DNA of 64,000 nucleotides from Runella zeae DSM 19591 (GCF_000423565.1 NZ_AUIF01000032.1:79445-143444); one strand, 5' to 3'. Shown: positions 10,268-20,038, counted from the stretch's first letter. Notes: generated from the sequence alone by a model not told the origin. Translations and numbers: made by a program.

Positions 10268-13069
10268 ATGAAACCTATGCACATATTCTGGTTTTTAGTG
10301 ATGCTATCTTTCTTTTTTATCAAATGTAAGGCTCAAAACCATGATTCGTTTAAAGCTCAATTGCTCAAAGATTTTAAAAATCCCCCTAACCAAGCTCGTC
10401 CTAAAGTTTACTGGTGGTGGCTCAATGGTTATACCGACCCCATTAGGATGAAAGAAGAGCTAATGGCTATCAAAAAAGCTGGCTTAGGCGGAGTTGATAT
10501 TTTTGAAATAGGTTTACCTCCTGCCAGTGATCCACACCAAATTATTCCGGTAGGGCCCGCTTTTATGGGAGACTCTTCTTTGAAAGCTATCAAATTTGCG
10601 ATTGAAGAGGCCGGAAAACTAGGCTTAGAAGTAGGACTCAATTTGGCTAGTAGCTGGAATGCAGGGGGCAGTTGGGTTTCACCAAAACATGCCGCCAAGA
10701 CGCTTTATTTCTCTAAAGTCACTCTCAAAGCTAACGAAAAACAAGCCCTAAAACTTCCTTTTCCGACTATCACTCCCGACAAGCAAGGCAAACCTCGACC
10801 TATCTTGTATGATAAAAACGGTAAGCCTGCCTACTATGAAGAAGTGGCGGTATTAGCCTTACCGTCTGGTGTTAGTTCAGGATTAGATACTTCACAAATC
10901 ATCAATGTCAGCCGTTTTTTTGATTCTAAAACCGAACAACTCAACTGGACTCCTCCTTCAGGTCAGTGGGATATTTATCGGTATATCTGTTCTAATTCTG
11001 GCGAACAACTCATCCGACCTACGCCGCAGTCGGTAGGGCCTATTATTGACCATTTTGATTCATCTGCCACGCGGATGCACGTCATGTATTTTATCAATCG
11101 CCTCAAGCCTCTTATTGGGGATTTTGGCAAAAGTGCGCTAAAAAACTTGTACTTGGCTAGTTATGAAGCCAAAGAGTTTACTTGGACACCTTCTCTACCT
11201 GCTACTTTTAAGCAGCTTCATGGCTATGATTTACATAAATTTTTACCCGCTATTTTCCATAAAGAATGGTATTTAGCGTCTTTAGGAGCCTCTTTTCAGC
11301 ACGATTTCGACCATACACTTTCCGAATTGATGATTCATAATCATTATCGAAAAGCCAAAGAAATTTGTAATCAACATGGCCTCAAAATCATATCTGAAGC
11401 GGGAGGCCCGGGGCATTTACATCATATTCCAGTCGAAACCCTCAAAGCCCTAGGCTCGCTCGATGTACCACGCGGAGAGTTTTGGTACAATCGTACTTTT
11501 TTTGATAAAGACAGCATCATCGACTTACTGTGGCTGGTCAAAGAAATAGCAGCCGCATCTCATATTTACAAGCGAGGATTGGTAGAGGAAGAAGCTTTTA
11601 CGAGCTATTGGGATTGGCAAGAAGGCCCCTCTCACCTTAAACCTCTGGCCGACAGGGCTTTTTGCGAAGGCATGAACCGTCTTGTTATACATGGTTTTAC
11701 GCACAATCCCGCTGGAATGGGCTATCCAGGCATTGCTTATTTTGCAGGGACACATTACAACGACCGTCAGACATGGTGGCCTTACATCAAGCCATTCAAT
11801 GATTACCTGAGTCGGATTTCTCACATTTTACAAAAAACTGACTTTGTGGCAGATGTACTTTACTATTATGGGGATGCGATTCCCAATCTTATTCCACCCA
11901 AAAACTCGACTTTTAAAGTAGGAGAAGGCTATGATTATGAAATCATTAATACAGAAGTACTCCTAAAAGAATTAACCGTTGAAAATGGGGAGTGGGTTTT
12001 GCCTAATGTAGGTAAATACAAAGTATTGAGCTTATGGAAAGGAGAAAAATTAAACCCAGAAGCCATGACAAAACTCAAAAAACTTGAAGCCCAAGGTGGA
12101 GTCATCGCCTATACCAATATCCTCGAAAAACTAATTATTCCTCCTGATTTTAGTTATCCAAACCAAGCTAAAGGCGAAATAGATTATATCCATTACTCCA
12201 AAAACGACATGGATTTTTATCTAGTCCGAAACACCACTGACCAATGGATATCGGCCAATTGTACTTTCAGACAGCCACACAAAATCCCCGAACTATGGGA
12301 TGCTATCTCAGGGAATATTTATCCAATTACTATTTATAAATCTACCGATACACACACTACGCTCCCGTTATCATTACCTCCGAAGGGTACTTATTTTGTG
12401 GTTTTTTCTAAACCCGCGTCTCTTGCCAATTCCATTGAAAAAATAAGTGGCATAAGTTCGTTGCCACCCCAAATCGTTTATACTTCTGAAGGAGTACATT
12501 TCTGGGAAAATGGAGCATTTACACTTACCAAATTTGGAACCACTCAGTCTATTAACAATAAAATCAAGACCCAAACGCTCAGTGGGCCTTGGCAAGTAGC
12601 ATTTCCGAAAAACTGGGGTGCTCCCCAAAAGACCACTTTTCCTCATCTGATTTCGTGGGATACTTCCTCCGATCTTGGCATCCGTTACTTTTCAGGAAGA
12701 GCTACTTATCATCACTCCTTCCCTTTTGTGAAGACAAAAGCTACTTCTTCTAAAATATATCTTGATTTAGGGACGATTGCCGAAGTAGGAGAAGTATGGC
12801 TCAATGGCAAATCGCTCGGCATTGTATGGACGTCACCTTATCGAGTAGATGTCACAAACATCATAAAATCTGGCACTAATATACTCAAGATAGAAATTGC
12901 TAATACGTGGTCTAATCGCCTCACTGGAGACGGAATAACGGGCCAAAAATATACCAAAACAAACATAACCAAAGCCAACAAAAACCTCGTACCTTGGGAA
13001 CAGCTCCCTCTCAAAAAATCAGGTTTGCTAGGCCCTGTTACGATTCAAACTATCACTACCATTCGCTAA
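10268..13069 (+). CDS. Secreted GH106-type alpha-L-rhamnosidase-like glycoside hydrolase (copy 2)
   Basis: Paralogue of the 999-aa enzyme at 4593, 933 aa. The signal region MKPMHIFWFLVMLSFFFIKC ends in Cys and could be a lipoprotein signal (FFIKC), although a Lys just before the Cys is unusual. Family 106 blocks: PPNQARPKVYWWWLNGYTD, EELMAIKKAGLGGVDIFEIG, EEEAFTSYWDWQEGPSHLK and ADRAFCEGMNRLVIHGFTHN. The C-terminal jelly roll (IYLDLGTIAEVGEVWLNGKS, then ILKIEIANTWSNRL) matches that of copy 1. It opens with WWWLNG where copy 1 has WIWGHG, so the active-site surroundings may differ. The SGNH hydrolase gene begins 31 bp downstream, probably in the same transcript. Confidence 0.86.
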   Translation: MKPMHIFWFLVMLSFFFIKCKAQNHDSFKAQLLKDFKNPPNQARPKVYWWWLNGYTDPIRMKEELMAIKKAGLGGVDIFEIGLPPASDPHQIIPVGPAFMGDSSLKAIKFAIEEAGKLGLEVGLNLASSWNAGGSWVSPKHAAKTLYFSKVTLKANEKQALKLPFPTITPDKQGKPRPILYDKNGKPAYYEEVAVLALPSGVSSGLDTSQIINVSRFFDSKTEQLNWTPPSGQWDIYRYICSNSGEQLIRPTPQSVGPIIDHFDSSATRMHVMYFINRLKPLIGDFGKSALKNLYLASYEAKEFTWTPSLPATFKQLHGYDLHKFLPAIFHKEWYLASLGASFQHDFDHTLSELMIHNHYRKAKEICNQHGLKIISEAGGPGHLHHIPVETLKALGSLDVPRGEFWYNRTFFDKDSIIDLLWLVKEIAAASHIYKRGLVEEEAFTSYWDWQEGPSHLKPLADRAFCEGMNRLVIHGFTHNPAGMGYPGIAYFAGTHYNDRQTWWPYIKPFNDYLSRISHILQKTDFVADVLYYYGDAIPNLIPPKNSTFKVGEGYDYEIINTEVLLKELTVENGEWVLPNVGKYKVLSLWKGEKLNPEAMTKLKKLEAQGGVIAYTNILEKLIIPPDFSYPNQAKGEIDYIHYSKNDMDFYLVRNTTDQWISANCTFRQPHKIPELWDAISGNIYPITIYKSTDTHTTLPLSLPPKGTYFVVFSKPASLANSIEKISGISSLPPQIVYTSEGVHFWENGAFTLTKFGTTQSINNKIKTQTLSGPWQVAFPKNWGAPQKTTFPHLISWDTSSDLGIRYFSGRATYHHSFPFVKTKATSSKIYLDLGTIAEVGEVWLNGKSLGIVWTSPYRVDVTNIIKSGTNILKIEIANTWSNRLTGDGITGQKYTKTNITKANKNLVPWEQLPLKKSGLLGPVTIQTITTIR

Positions 13070-13100
13070 TACTCAAGCAAAAGCCCTGCAACTATCACCT

Positions 13101-13802
13101 ATGAAAAAGCTATTCATGATTTTAGCAATACTAGCTACCACACACTTACAAGCACAAAAGGTAGCTGATTCAGCTAATTATTTAGATACTATTAAACAAG
13201 AATTGGTTACCCAATGGCCCAAAAATCGTACTATCAATCTAGTATTTCATGGACACTCCGTACCCGCAGGATTTTGGCACAATCACGAAGTACATACCCT
13301 CGAATCTTATCCTCATTTGGTGCTAGAAAAACTAAAAGAAAAATACCCCTACGCTGTTATCAACGTGATTGTGACGGCGATTGGGGGCGAAAATTCGTTG
13401 AAAGGTCAGAAACGTTTTGAAACAGAAGTTCTTCCGCACAAGCCCGACGTGTTATTGATTGACTATGCGCTCAATGACCGTTTTTCTGACCTTGGCCTAG
13501 TCAAAGAAGCTTGGAAAAAAATGGTAAAAGCTGCTTTAGAAAAAGGTATCAAAGTCATCTTGCTCACTCCTTCTCCCGACCAACGCATTGATATATCGGC
13601 CATCGACAATCCACTACAACCTCACGTGGAGCATATCAGAAGCTTGGCCGCAAAATATCAAATTGGTTTGGCAGACCCTTATCTCCCTTTTCAAAATATC
13701 GTGCGTCAAGGCGATTTGAAAGCTTATATGTCGCACGTCAATCACCCCAATAAGCAAGGCCATGAGGTGATTGCTAAAGAAATTTTCAAGTGGTTTGATT
13801 AG
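13101..13802 (+). CDS. Secreted SGNH-fold hydrolase with atypical active-site motifs
   Basis: Putative carbohydrate esterase, 233 aa, with signal peptide MKKLFMILAILATTHLQAQ. Block I is VFHGHSVPAG instead of the usual GDS, so the nucleophile Ser is kept but the preceding Asp is His. The GxND block reads DYALNDR. The C-terminal block is SHVNHPNKQGHEVIAKEIF, keeping His-Pro but lacking the usual DxxH Asp. The fold assignment is good; activity as a deacetylase is uncertain because of these changes. It is the last gene of locus 1, and its 3' end overlaps the convergent GntR gene by 17 bp (13786-13802). Confidence 0.75.
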   Translation: MKKLFMILAILATTHLQAQKVADSANYLDTIKQELVTQWPKNRTINLVFHGHSVPAGFWHNHEVHTLESYPHLVLEKLKEKYPYAVINVIVTAIGGENSLKGQKRFETEVLPHKPDVLLIDYALNDRFSDLGLVKEAWKKMVKAALEKGIKVILLTPSPDQRIDISAIDNPLQPHVEHIRSLAAKYQIGLADPYLPFQNIVRQGDLKAYMSHVNHPNKQGHEVIAKEIFKWFD

Positions 13803-14556
13803 CTGTTTTGTAGTTGTATTCGGGGCTTGCAATGACCGCAAATTTGTATTTTTCACCGTGATAATACGACTGTTCAATTTCGACTACCTTATCGTTTGAG
13901 CATACTACGGCACTATCCAATACAAAGGCTGGAATCGGTTTATCGATTTCAAAATTGGTGGTATTAGGGGCTAAAATCGACACGCCGAGTGTCTGCTGTA
14001 CTTCGCTTATTTTGAGGTTGTAGGTATCTTCATACACTTTAAAATAAGAGATTTCGGTAGGCATTTTGTTGATTTTGGGGCACAATGTCAACGAAATATA
14101 TTTGACTTCATCTTTCATCAAGAGGTCGTCAGCGTAGCGGAGTTGGTGGATTTTGAGTACAGGCCCATCGATGATAAAATGCCGCCCATTGATTTCGGAC
14201 GAAATACCGTCTTGGAGAATCGTCTTTTCAAGTACGATGTTTTTGGGCGTAAAACCTTCGGCAATCAGGCTATCATGAAACCCGCGACGCGTCGCATAAA
14301 TCGACCCCAGCGTCCGTAGCAAGTGATGGTCTTCGGTACGATTAAGCACAAACGTCCCTTTGCCTTTGATACGCCGCGCCCAGCCCTTGGATTCTATCTC
14401 CAACAATGCCTTTCGAGCCGTAGTATTGCTTATTTTGTAATGCTTGATAAGTTCGTTTTCTGATTGAATTTGATCGCCAGGAAGCAACTCTCCCGATTTG
14501 ATTTTTTCGATAATTTCCTCACTGATGGCGATAAATTTTGCCTTTTCTTGAAGCAT
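13786..14556 (-). CDS. GntR-family transcriptional regulator (HutC/UTRA type)
   Basis: Ligand-responsive DNA-binding regulator, 256 aa. The N-terminal winged helix-turn-helix covers residues about 5-70 (IIEKIKSGELLPGDQIQSEN, then SNTTARKALLEIESKGWARR and KGKGTFV). Residues about 90-245 form a UTRA effector domain (LKIHQLRYADDLLMKDEVKY, then VDSAVVCSNDKVVEIEQSYY-like C-terminal strands). It sits convergent to locus 1 and divergent from the sigma gene of locus 2, so it may repress one or both in response to a sugar. No operator was identified. It has a normal ATG start at 14556. Confidence 0.9.
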   Translation of the reverse strand: MLQEKAKFIAISEEIIEKIKSGELLPGDQIQSENELIKHYKISNTTARKALLEIESKGWARRIKGKGTFVLNRTEDHHLLRTLGSIYATRRGFHDSLIAEGFTPKNIVLEKTILQDGISSEINGRHFIIDGPVLKIHQLRYADDLLMKDEVKYISLTLCPKINKMPTEISYFKVYEDTYNLKISEVQQTLGVSILAPNTTNFEIDKPIPAFVLDSAVVCSNDKVVEIEQSYYHGEKYKFAVIASPEYNYKTANQTT

Positions 14557-14715
14557 TCTGGTTCAATTTTTAAAAATAGAGCACCTTTCTAGCAGCTCCT
14601 TGGATTTGTCTTACTTAAAAGAACAAGTTAAAATTTGGATTTCAAAATCATACCCCAAAAAACCAAAATGAGCAGGCGATTCAAATCCAAAATTATTAAA
14701 AAATAGCAAGTAAAT

Positions 14716-14747
14716 TTTGTGATATTTTAAGACTTATTGCACCTTTG
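14716..14747 (+). promoter_or_regulatory. Bacteroidetes-type promoter of the ECF sigma gene
   Basis: TTTG at 14716-14719 (the -33 element), a 20-nt spacer, then CACCTTTG at 14740-14747, which matches TAnnTTTG except for the first base. The ATG at 14767 is 20 nt downstream. Confidence 0.55.
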
Positions 14748-14766
14748 TTCACAAATTCTGATTCCA

Positions 14767-15345
14767 ATGTCCCTACAATCATTGACCGACCAAGAGCTGT
14801 TGGACTTGCTTCGTCACCAAGACCATGAGCAAGCTTTTAGGGAGCTTTATGAGCGATATTGGTATAAAATGTACCTAACAGCTTACCGAAAACTTCGCCG
14901 CCGAGAAGTAGCCGAAGAGTTGGCGCAGGAGCTTTTTATGATGTTGTGGCAAAAACGCGCCAGCATTCGTGGGACCAATCTGCCGGCTTTCTTAGGGATT
15001 TCGCTTCGCAACTTAATGATTGATTATATCAGAAAAAACATCCGCGAAGAACATTATCTGACTCAGCTTCGGCTGTTTTTTCCCGAAGAAGTATTTGCCA
15101 CTACCGAAGCCGTTCAGCATAACGAACTCTCCGAGGCTATTCAAAAAGCGTTGGGTCAGTTGCCCGAAAAAACCCGCGAGATTTTTATCTTAAATCGGTT
15201 TGAGCACCTCACCATCAAAGAAATAGCCGAAAGACTCAATCTTTCTGACAAAACCATCGAGTATCACCTCTCTCGTTCTACGTCTTTTCTTCGCCAAAAC
15301 CTCCGTGATTTTGTCACAAGTTTGGTATTGTTTTATCTATCTTAA
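14767..15345 (+). CDS. ECF sigma factor (Bacteroidetes FecI-like)
   Basis: Directs RNA polymerase to the downstream SusCD operon when released by FecR. 192 aa from the ATG at 14767 (MSLQSLTDQELLDLL). An in-frame TTG at 14737 would add 10 residues but overlaps the predicted promoter. Region 2 lies at about 20-90 (AFRELYERYWYKMYLTAYRK, EELAQELFMMLWQKR) and region 4 at about 125-180 (LGQLPEKTREIFILNRFEHL, then IKEIAERLNLSDKTIEYHLS). The cognate anti-sigma gene follows 112 bp downstream, the standard sigma/FecR/SusC order for substrate-triggered signalling through the transporter. Confidence 0.93.
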   Translation: MSLQSLTDQELLDLLRHQDHEQAFRELYERYWYKMYLTAYRKLRRREVAEELAQELFMMLWQKRASIRGTNLPAFLGISLRNLMIDYIRKNIREEHYLTQLRLFFPEEVFATTEAVQHNELSEAIQKALGQLPEKTREIFILNRFEHLTIKEIAERLNLSDKTIEYHLSRSTSFLRQNLRDFVTSLVLFYLS

Positions 15346-15457
15346 TCGCTCTACTATTGATTAATTAAAAAAAATCTCAAAAAAAGTCCATTTGGTCTTA
15401 GGGAATTTTTGGAGCTGTGCGTTTATGTCCTTAGTTGTCACCAAGGCGCATACCAAA

Positions 15458-16486
15458 ATGGACTCTACCAAATACCAAGAATTATTGGCCAAATACCTCA
15501 AAGGAGAATGTACCGAAGCCGAACAGCTACTGCTAGAACAATGGTATGAGTCGTTGGATAGTGAGGTAGAACTTCCCAATCAAAATGAAAAAAAGAAACT
15601 ACTTGCTCACAATTGGGAGGTTTTGGCCAGCCAAACCGTAAGAAGTGCGCCGCTCCGCAAATGGTATCAGCAGCCTTATTGGGCCGCTGCTGCCGCAATT
15701 ATCATCGCCTTAGGTCTAGGGTGGCTTCTTCTCAAACCGGCACCGTCGGCTATCAGCACTTTCAAACAGCAACTTACCTCTCTCGAAACTCCTTTGGTAG
15801 AACATACCAATACCTCCTCCAAAAACGAACAGATTACCCTCGCCGATGGAAGTAGGGTGACGCTTCATCCACAGAGCCGCCTGAGTTATCCAAAAGATTT
15901 TGTGGGTACCAAACGAGAAGTAATTTTGGAAGGAGAAGCTTTTTTTGAAGTTCAGAAAAATCCGCAAAAGCCCTTCTTAGTTTATTCTAACCATTTGACT
16001 ACAAAGGTATTAGGAACTAGTTTTTTGGTAAAAGCATATGCTCATGATAAGAACACCACCGTGGCTGTCAGAACAGGAAAAGTATCGGTTTATGCCACAA
16101 AATCGGTATTATCTACCGCTGAGTCAGCCAAAGATGCGAACCCCGAAGCGGTCGTACTTACCCCAAACCAACAGGTGACGTATGTAGAGACCGAAAACAA
16201 ACTCGTGAAGACACTGGTAGAAAAACCCGCGATTCTTATTCCGTTGGAAGAAACTCCTTCTTTCGCATTTCAGAAAGCCCCTTTGTCAACTATCATTGCA
16301 GCTTTCGAAAAAACATACGGGATAGATATTGTATACGACGAAGCATTAATGAGCCACTGTTTGATAACAACGACTTTGGAGCAAGAAAACCTATACGATA
16401 ATCTGACTATCATTTGTAAACTCCTCAATGCTTCCTACGAAGTAGTAGATACCCAAGTGGTCATCAAAGGAGCAGGTTGTCAATAA
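15458..16486 (+). CDS. FecR-type anti-sigma factor
   Basis: Inner-membrane anti-sigma factor that holds the ECF sigma until the SusC transporter signals. The ATG at 15458 (MDSTKYQELLAKYLKGECTE) is preferred to an in-frame TTG at 15392. The N-terminal cytoplasmic domain is followed by one transmembrane segment at about 75-92 (AAAAAIIIALGLGWLLL). The periplasmic FecR domain includes ITLADGSRVTLHPQSRLSYP and EVILEGEAFFEVQKNPQKPF. The C-terminal DUF4974-like domain starts near FAFQKAPLSTIIAAFEKTYG. At 342 aa it has normal length. An A-tract plus hairpin separates it from susC. Confidence 0.93.
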   Translation: MDSTKYQELLAKYLKGECTEAEQLLLEQWYESLDSEVELPNQNEKKKLLAHNWEVLASQTVRSAPLRKWYQQPYWAAAAAIIIALGLGWLLLKPAPSAISTFKQQLTSLETPLVEHTNTSSKNEQITLADGSRVTLHPQSRLSYPKDFVGTKREVILEGEAFFEVQKNPQKPFLVYSNHLTTKVLGTSFLVKAYAHDKNTTVAVRTGKVSVYATKSVLSTAESAKDANPEAVVLTPNQQVTYVETENKLVKTLVEKPAILIPLEETPSFAFQKAPLSTIIAAFEKTYGIDIVYDEALMSHCLITTTLEQENLYDNLTIICKLLNASYEVVDTQVVIKGAGCQ

Positions 16487-16552
16487 ATACATTGTTTCAC
16501 CCTAAAACCAAGCCCTCATGTCCTAAATTACTCCATTTTTCTTCTAGTACAA

Positions 16553-16590
16553 TAAAAAAAGGTCGGCGATGGGTCCAAGCATCACCGACC
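16553..16590 (+). promoter_or_regulatory. A-tract plus GC-rich hairpin between fecR and susC
   Basis: An A-rich run at 16553-16560 is followed by a stem GGTCGG-C-GATG (16561-16571) and CATC-A-CCGACC (16580-16590): 10 paired bases, one C/A mismatch and an 8-nt loop. No T-run follows on the plus strand, so it is not an ordinary terminator. From memory, similar A-run/hairpin elements sit at this position in many Bacteroidetes FecR-SusC loci. A role in RNA processing, stability or attenuation is inferred. Confidence 0.5.
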
Positions 16591-16687
16591 AGCTCAAGCC
16601 CCATTTTCGTGTTCGGTTACATCCTTGTCAGATGCGCAGGGGCTGGCATGTCTTTGTCTAAATCGTTCAACAAAAACACCCAAAGGT

Positions 16688-19600
16688 ATGAAATTACCCC
16701 CACTTTTTCACGCATACGCCCTTACAATTATGCGTATTACTCTCACTCAATTTTTGTGCGCTGTCCTGTTTATGGGAGTGGCATACGCCAAAGATGCTTT
16801 GGCACAAACTTTATTAGAAAAACCAATCAGTTTATCGGTCGAAGATAAAGAAATCAGCTACGTACTGACCAAAATCGAAAAACTCGCCGATGTCCATTTT
16901 TCTTACATTCCTCAGCATATTCAAGCCGACCGACGGGTCTCTGTTAATGTCGTAAAACAGCCTCTTTTAGCCGTGCTGGAATCTATTTTCAAAAACAAAT
17001 CCATTCACTATGAAGTAGTTGGCAAAAAACAGGTATTGCTAAGTCGACAGCCCACACCTCCCATTAGCTCACCTAATACCGACACAAAAAGCAGCTTCTT
17101 GTTTGCCCAACCTACTTCCGAACAACTCGTAACGGGCACAGTCACCGACGAAAAAGGGCAAGGTCTTCCGGGGGTCAATGTACTTATTAAAAATACCACT
17201 AAAGGTACTACTACCGAAGCCAACGGAAGTTTCAAACTAAATGTACCCGACGAAAATAGCATCCTGATTTTCTCGTTTGTGGGTTATCTTAACCAAGAAA
17301 TAGTGATTGGTAAACAAAGCAGCCTCAAAGTTCAGCTATTGCCTGACCAAAAGGTATTAGACGAAGTAGTAGTAGTGGGATACGGTACGGTCAAAAAAAG
17401 TGATTTGACAGGCTCCGTAACCCAAGTCAAATCAAAAGACCTCAATGCCTTTCCCACTACCAACGTATTGCAGGCGCTTTCGGGTAGGGCTGCGGGGGTA
17501 CAAGTAGTTCAAAACAACGGCGCACCGGGCGGGAGTGTGAGCGTGCGTATCCGTGGCACCAATTCCATCCAGGGAAGCAACGAACCACTGTACGTAGTAG
17601 ATGGCTTTCCGATTGCGGGTAGCAACCCTACTGTGCTCAACAACGCCGACATCGAAAACATCGAAATCTTAAAAGACGCTTCTGCCACGGCTATCTATGG
17701 TTCGAGAGGAGCCAATGGCGTGGTGATTATCACCACTAAACGCGGCAAAGCGGGGCAAACCAACGTGGATTTTGAAACAAGTGTTAGTTCGCAGTCACTC
17801 CGCAAAAAACTAGATTTGATGAATGCCCGCGAGTATGCCACCTTCTATAACGAACAAGCTACCAACGACGGCATTCGCCCCTATTTCACACAGGCACAAA
17901 TCGACGCCTTTGGCGAGGGTTTTGATTGGCAAGACTTTGTGTTCCAAAAAGCCCCCATGAAAACCATGTCGCTCAATATCAGCGGGGGCAACGAAAAAAC
18001 CCAGTTTTCGGTGTCAGGGAGTGCTTTTGGTCAGGAAGGCATCATCCGTGGAAGTGATTACAATCGCTATTCGCTCCGAACCAACATCAATCATATCATC
18101 AGCAAAAAATTCACTTTTAATCTAGCCACCACCTTGACTCGCATCATGACTCAAGCCCAAAATAGTCAGGGCGGCAACCGTGGCGGGTCGTTGATTTCGG
18201 CGGCGGTGTCTTCGCCTCCTATCCTTTCACCTTACAACGACGACGGCAGCTACCGCGTTTTTGGTACAGCTTATTCCTTTATCAGTGCTCTACTCGTGAA
18301 CCCCCTCAATCCTCTCAATGAGCAAAGCAACCAAACCAAGGGCAACAGGATACTGTCCAATGCCGCTTTTATTTATAACCCGATTCCCGAATTGACAATC
18401 AAGGTTTCGGGAGGAATCGAAAACATGGATGACCGGACTGATTCTTATACCACCAACAATTACATCAATTCGCAAGGCAGTGCAGGCATCAGCACGAGTC
18501 AGTTTACCAGCTTTTTGAGTGAAAACACCGTGAGTTATCTCAAGACTATCGGACAAAAACACAACATTTCGGCTGTAGTGGGTTTTACATATCAGGATTT
18601 TTTGAGTACTTCTTTGGGCGGAAATGGAGTAGGTTTTTTGAGTAATACAAGCCAAACCTACGACTTGGGAGCCGCCAATACGCCCGGTATTCCAAGCTCT
18701 AGTTATTCCAAATCCACGCTTTTGTCTTATTTGGGGCGACTCAATTATTCCTATGACAGCAAATATTTAGCCACCGTCAGCTTTCGGGTAGATGGCTCCT
18801 CCAAATACAGCGAAGGCAACAAATGGGGGTATTTTCCGTCGGCAGCATTAGCGTGGCGCATTTCGAACGAAGAGTTTTTGAAAAACAATACTTTCATCTC
18901 TGACCTCAAACTACGCGCGAGTTGGGGACTAACGGGTAGCCAAGCCATTGGCCCTTATGCTACTCTCAACCAGCTTTTTTCGGGAAAAACCGTATTTGAC
19001 GATGCGCTCTTTACTACTTACGCTCCTGGCACGGTGCTTCCTGGCAATTTAAAATGGGAAACTACCGAACAAAAAGACATTGGCCTCGACATCGGTCTCC
19101 TCAACAATCGTTTCTTAATTACGGCAGATTATTACATCAAAAACACGCGCGATTTGCTCAATACCGTTCAGTTACCTTCTTCTTTGGGGTTCACAAGCAC
19201 GATTCAAAACATCGGAGAAATGCAAAATAAAGGATTTGAGCTAGGTCTCAATGCCAATATTTTGACGGGGGCGTTGAAGTGGAATGTCAATACCAACATT
19301 GCTTTTAACCGCAACAAAATCATCAAACTCTACGGCGGTCAGGATATTTTGGGGGGCTTTGTAGACATCTCGGCCATTACCGACAATCGCAACATCCTAC
19401 GTGAAGGTCAGCCGTTGGGGCGTTTTTGGGGTTACATCGAAGATGGCTATGACGACAAAGGCAAAATCAAATACAAGGACATCAACGGCGACGCCACGGT
19501 GACGGTGTTAGACAAAACCTATATCGGCAATCCCAACCCTAATTTTATTTATGGGTTCAACTCCAATTGGTCGTATAGAAACATCGAACTGAGTATTTTC

Positions 19601-20038
19601 CTACAAGGAACCCAAGGCAATGATATCTTCAATACGAGCTCTATCAACAATACCGTCGATTTTGGTTATGGACTCAACATGCCGCGCGAAGTATATCTCA
19701 ATCACTGGACACCCACTACGCCCAACGCCAAATACCCTATCGTGAGCAATACCACACGTACCAATGTCTCCAATCGTTTTGTAGAAGATGGCTCCTATTT
19801 ACGCCTCAAAAACATCCAAATTGCCTACAGCCTTCCTCTCCAAAGTTGGGGTGTAAAATGGATGCGTTCGGCACAGATTTACGCCAGTGCTCAAAACTTC
19901 TTGACCTTCACCAAATATTCGTGGTGGGACCCTGAGGTAAACTCAAACGGTGGCGCGAATTCTACTGCTCAAGGTTTTGACCATAACAGTTACCCTACTT
20001 CCAAAGCCATGACGGCGGGCGTACGAGTGGGTTTTTGA
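16688..20038 (+). CDS. SusC-type TonB-dependent transporter with N-terminal STN signalling domain
   Basis: Outer-membrane importer that also signals to the FecR/ECF-sigma pair. The ATG at 16688 gives 1116 aa with a signal peptide around MRITLTQFLCAVLFMGVAYA; the upstream in-frame TTG at 16625 is unlikely. Domains: STN at about 42-120 (PISLSVEDKEISYVLTKIEK, then VHFSYIPQHI), CarboxypepD_reg-like at about 147-225 (GTVTDEKGQGLPGVNVLIKN, FVGYL), plug with DEVVVVGYGTVKKSDLTGSV and DASATAIYGSRGANGVVII, then the 22-strand barrel region ending in AGVRVGF. The STN domain fits the adjacent trans-envelope regulators. The SusD partner begins 43 bp downstream. Confidence 0.96.
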   Translation: MKLPPLFHAYALTIMRITLTQFLCAVLFMGVAYAKDALAQTLLEKPISLSVEDKEISYVLTKIEKLADVHFSYIPQHIQADRRVSVNVVKQPLLAVLESIFKNKSIHYEVVGKKQVLLSRQPTPPISSPNTDTKSSFLFAQPTSEQLVTGTVTDEKGQGLPGVNVLIKNTTKGTTTEANGSFKLNVPDENSILIFSFVGYLNQEIVIGKQSSLKVQLLPDQKVLDEVVVVGYGTVKKSDLTGSVTQVKSKDLNAFPTTNVLQALSGRAAGVQVVQNNGAPGGSVSVRIRGTNSIQGSNEPLYVVDGFPIAGSNPTVLNNADIENIEILKDASATAIYGSRGANGVVIITTKRGKAGQTNVDFETSVSSQSLRKKLDLMNAREYATFYNEQATNDGIRPYFTQAQIDAFGEGFDWQDFVFQKAPMKTMSLNISGGNEKTQFSVSGSAFGQEGIIRGSDYNRYSLRTNINHIISKKFTFNLATTLTRIMTQAQNSQGGNRGGSLISAAVSSPPILSPYNDDGSYRVFGTAYSFISALLVNPLNPLNEQSNQTKGNRILSNAAFIYNPIPELTIKVSGGIENMDDRTDSYTTNNYINSQGSAGISTSQFTSFLSENTVSYLKTIGQKHNISAVVGFTYQDFLSTSLGGNGVGFLSNTSQTYDLGAANTPGIPSSSYSKSTLLSYLGRLNYSYDSKYLATVSFRVDGSSKYSEGNKWGYFPSAALAWRISNEEFLKNNTFISDLKLRASWGLTGSQAIGPYATLNQLFSGKTVFDDALFTTYAPGTVLPGNLKWETTEQKDIGLDIGLLNNRFLITADYYIKNTRDLLNTVQLPSSLGFTSTIQNIGEMQNKGFELGLNANILTGALKWNVNTNIAFNRNKIIKLYGGQDILGGFVDISAITDNRNILREGQPLGRFWGYIEDGYDDKGKIKYKDINGDATVTVLDKTYIGNPNPNFIYGFNSNWSYRNIELSIFLQGTQGNDIFNTSSINNTVDFGYGLNMPREVYLNHWTPTTPNAKYPIVSNTTRTNVSNRFVEDGSYLRLKNIQIAYSLPLQSWGVKWMRSAQIYASAQNFLTFTKYSWWDPEVNSNGGANSTAQGFDHNSYPTSKAMTAGVRVGF

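Noticed and set aside
16477..16848. 123-codon frame across the end of fecR and start of susC
   Set aside because: It overlaps two well-supported genes in another frame and includes the hairpin element.
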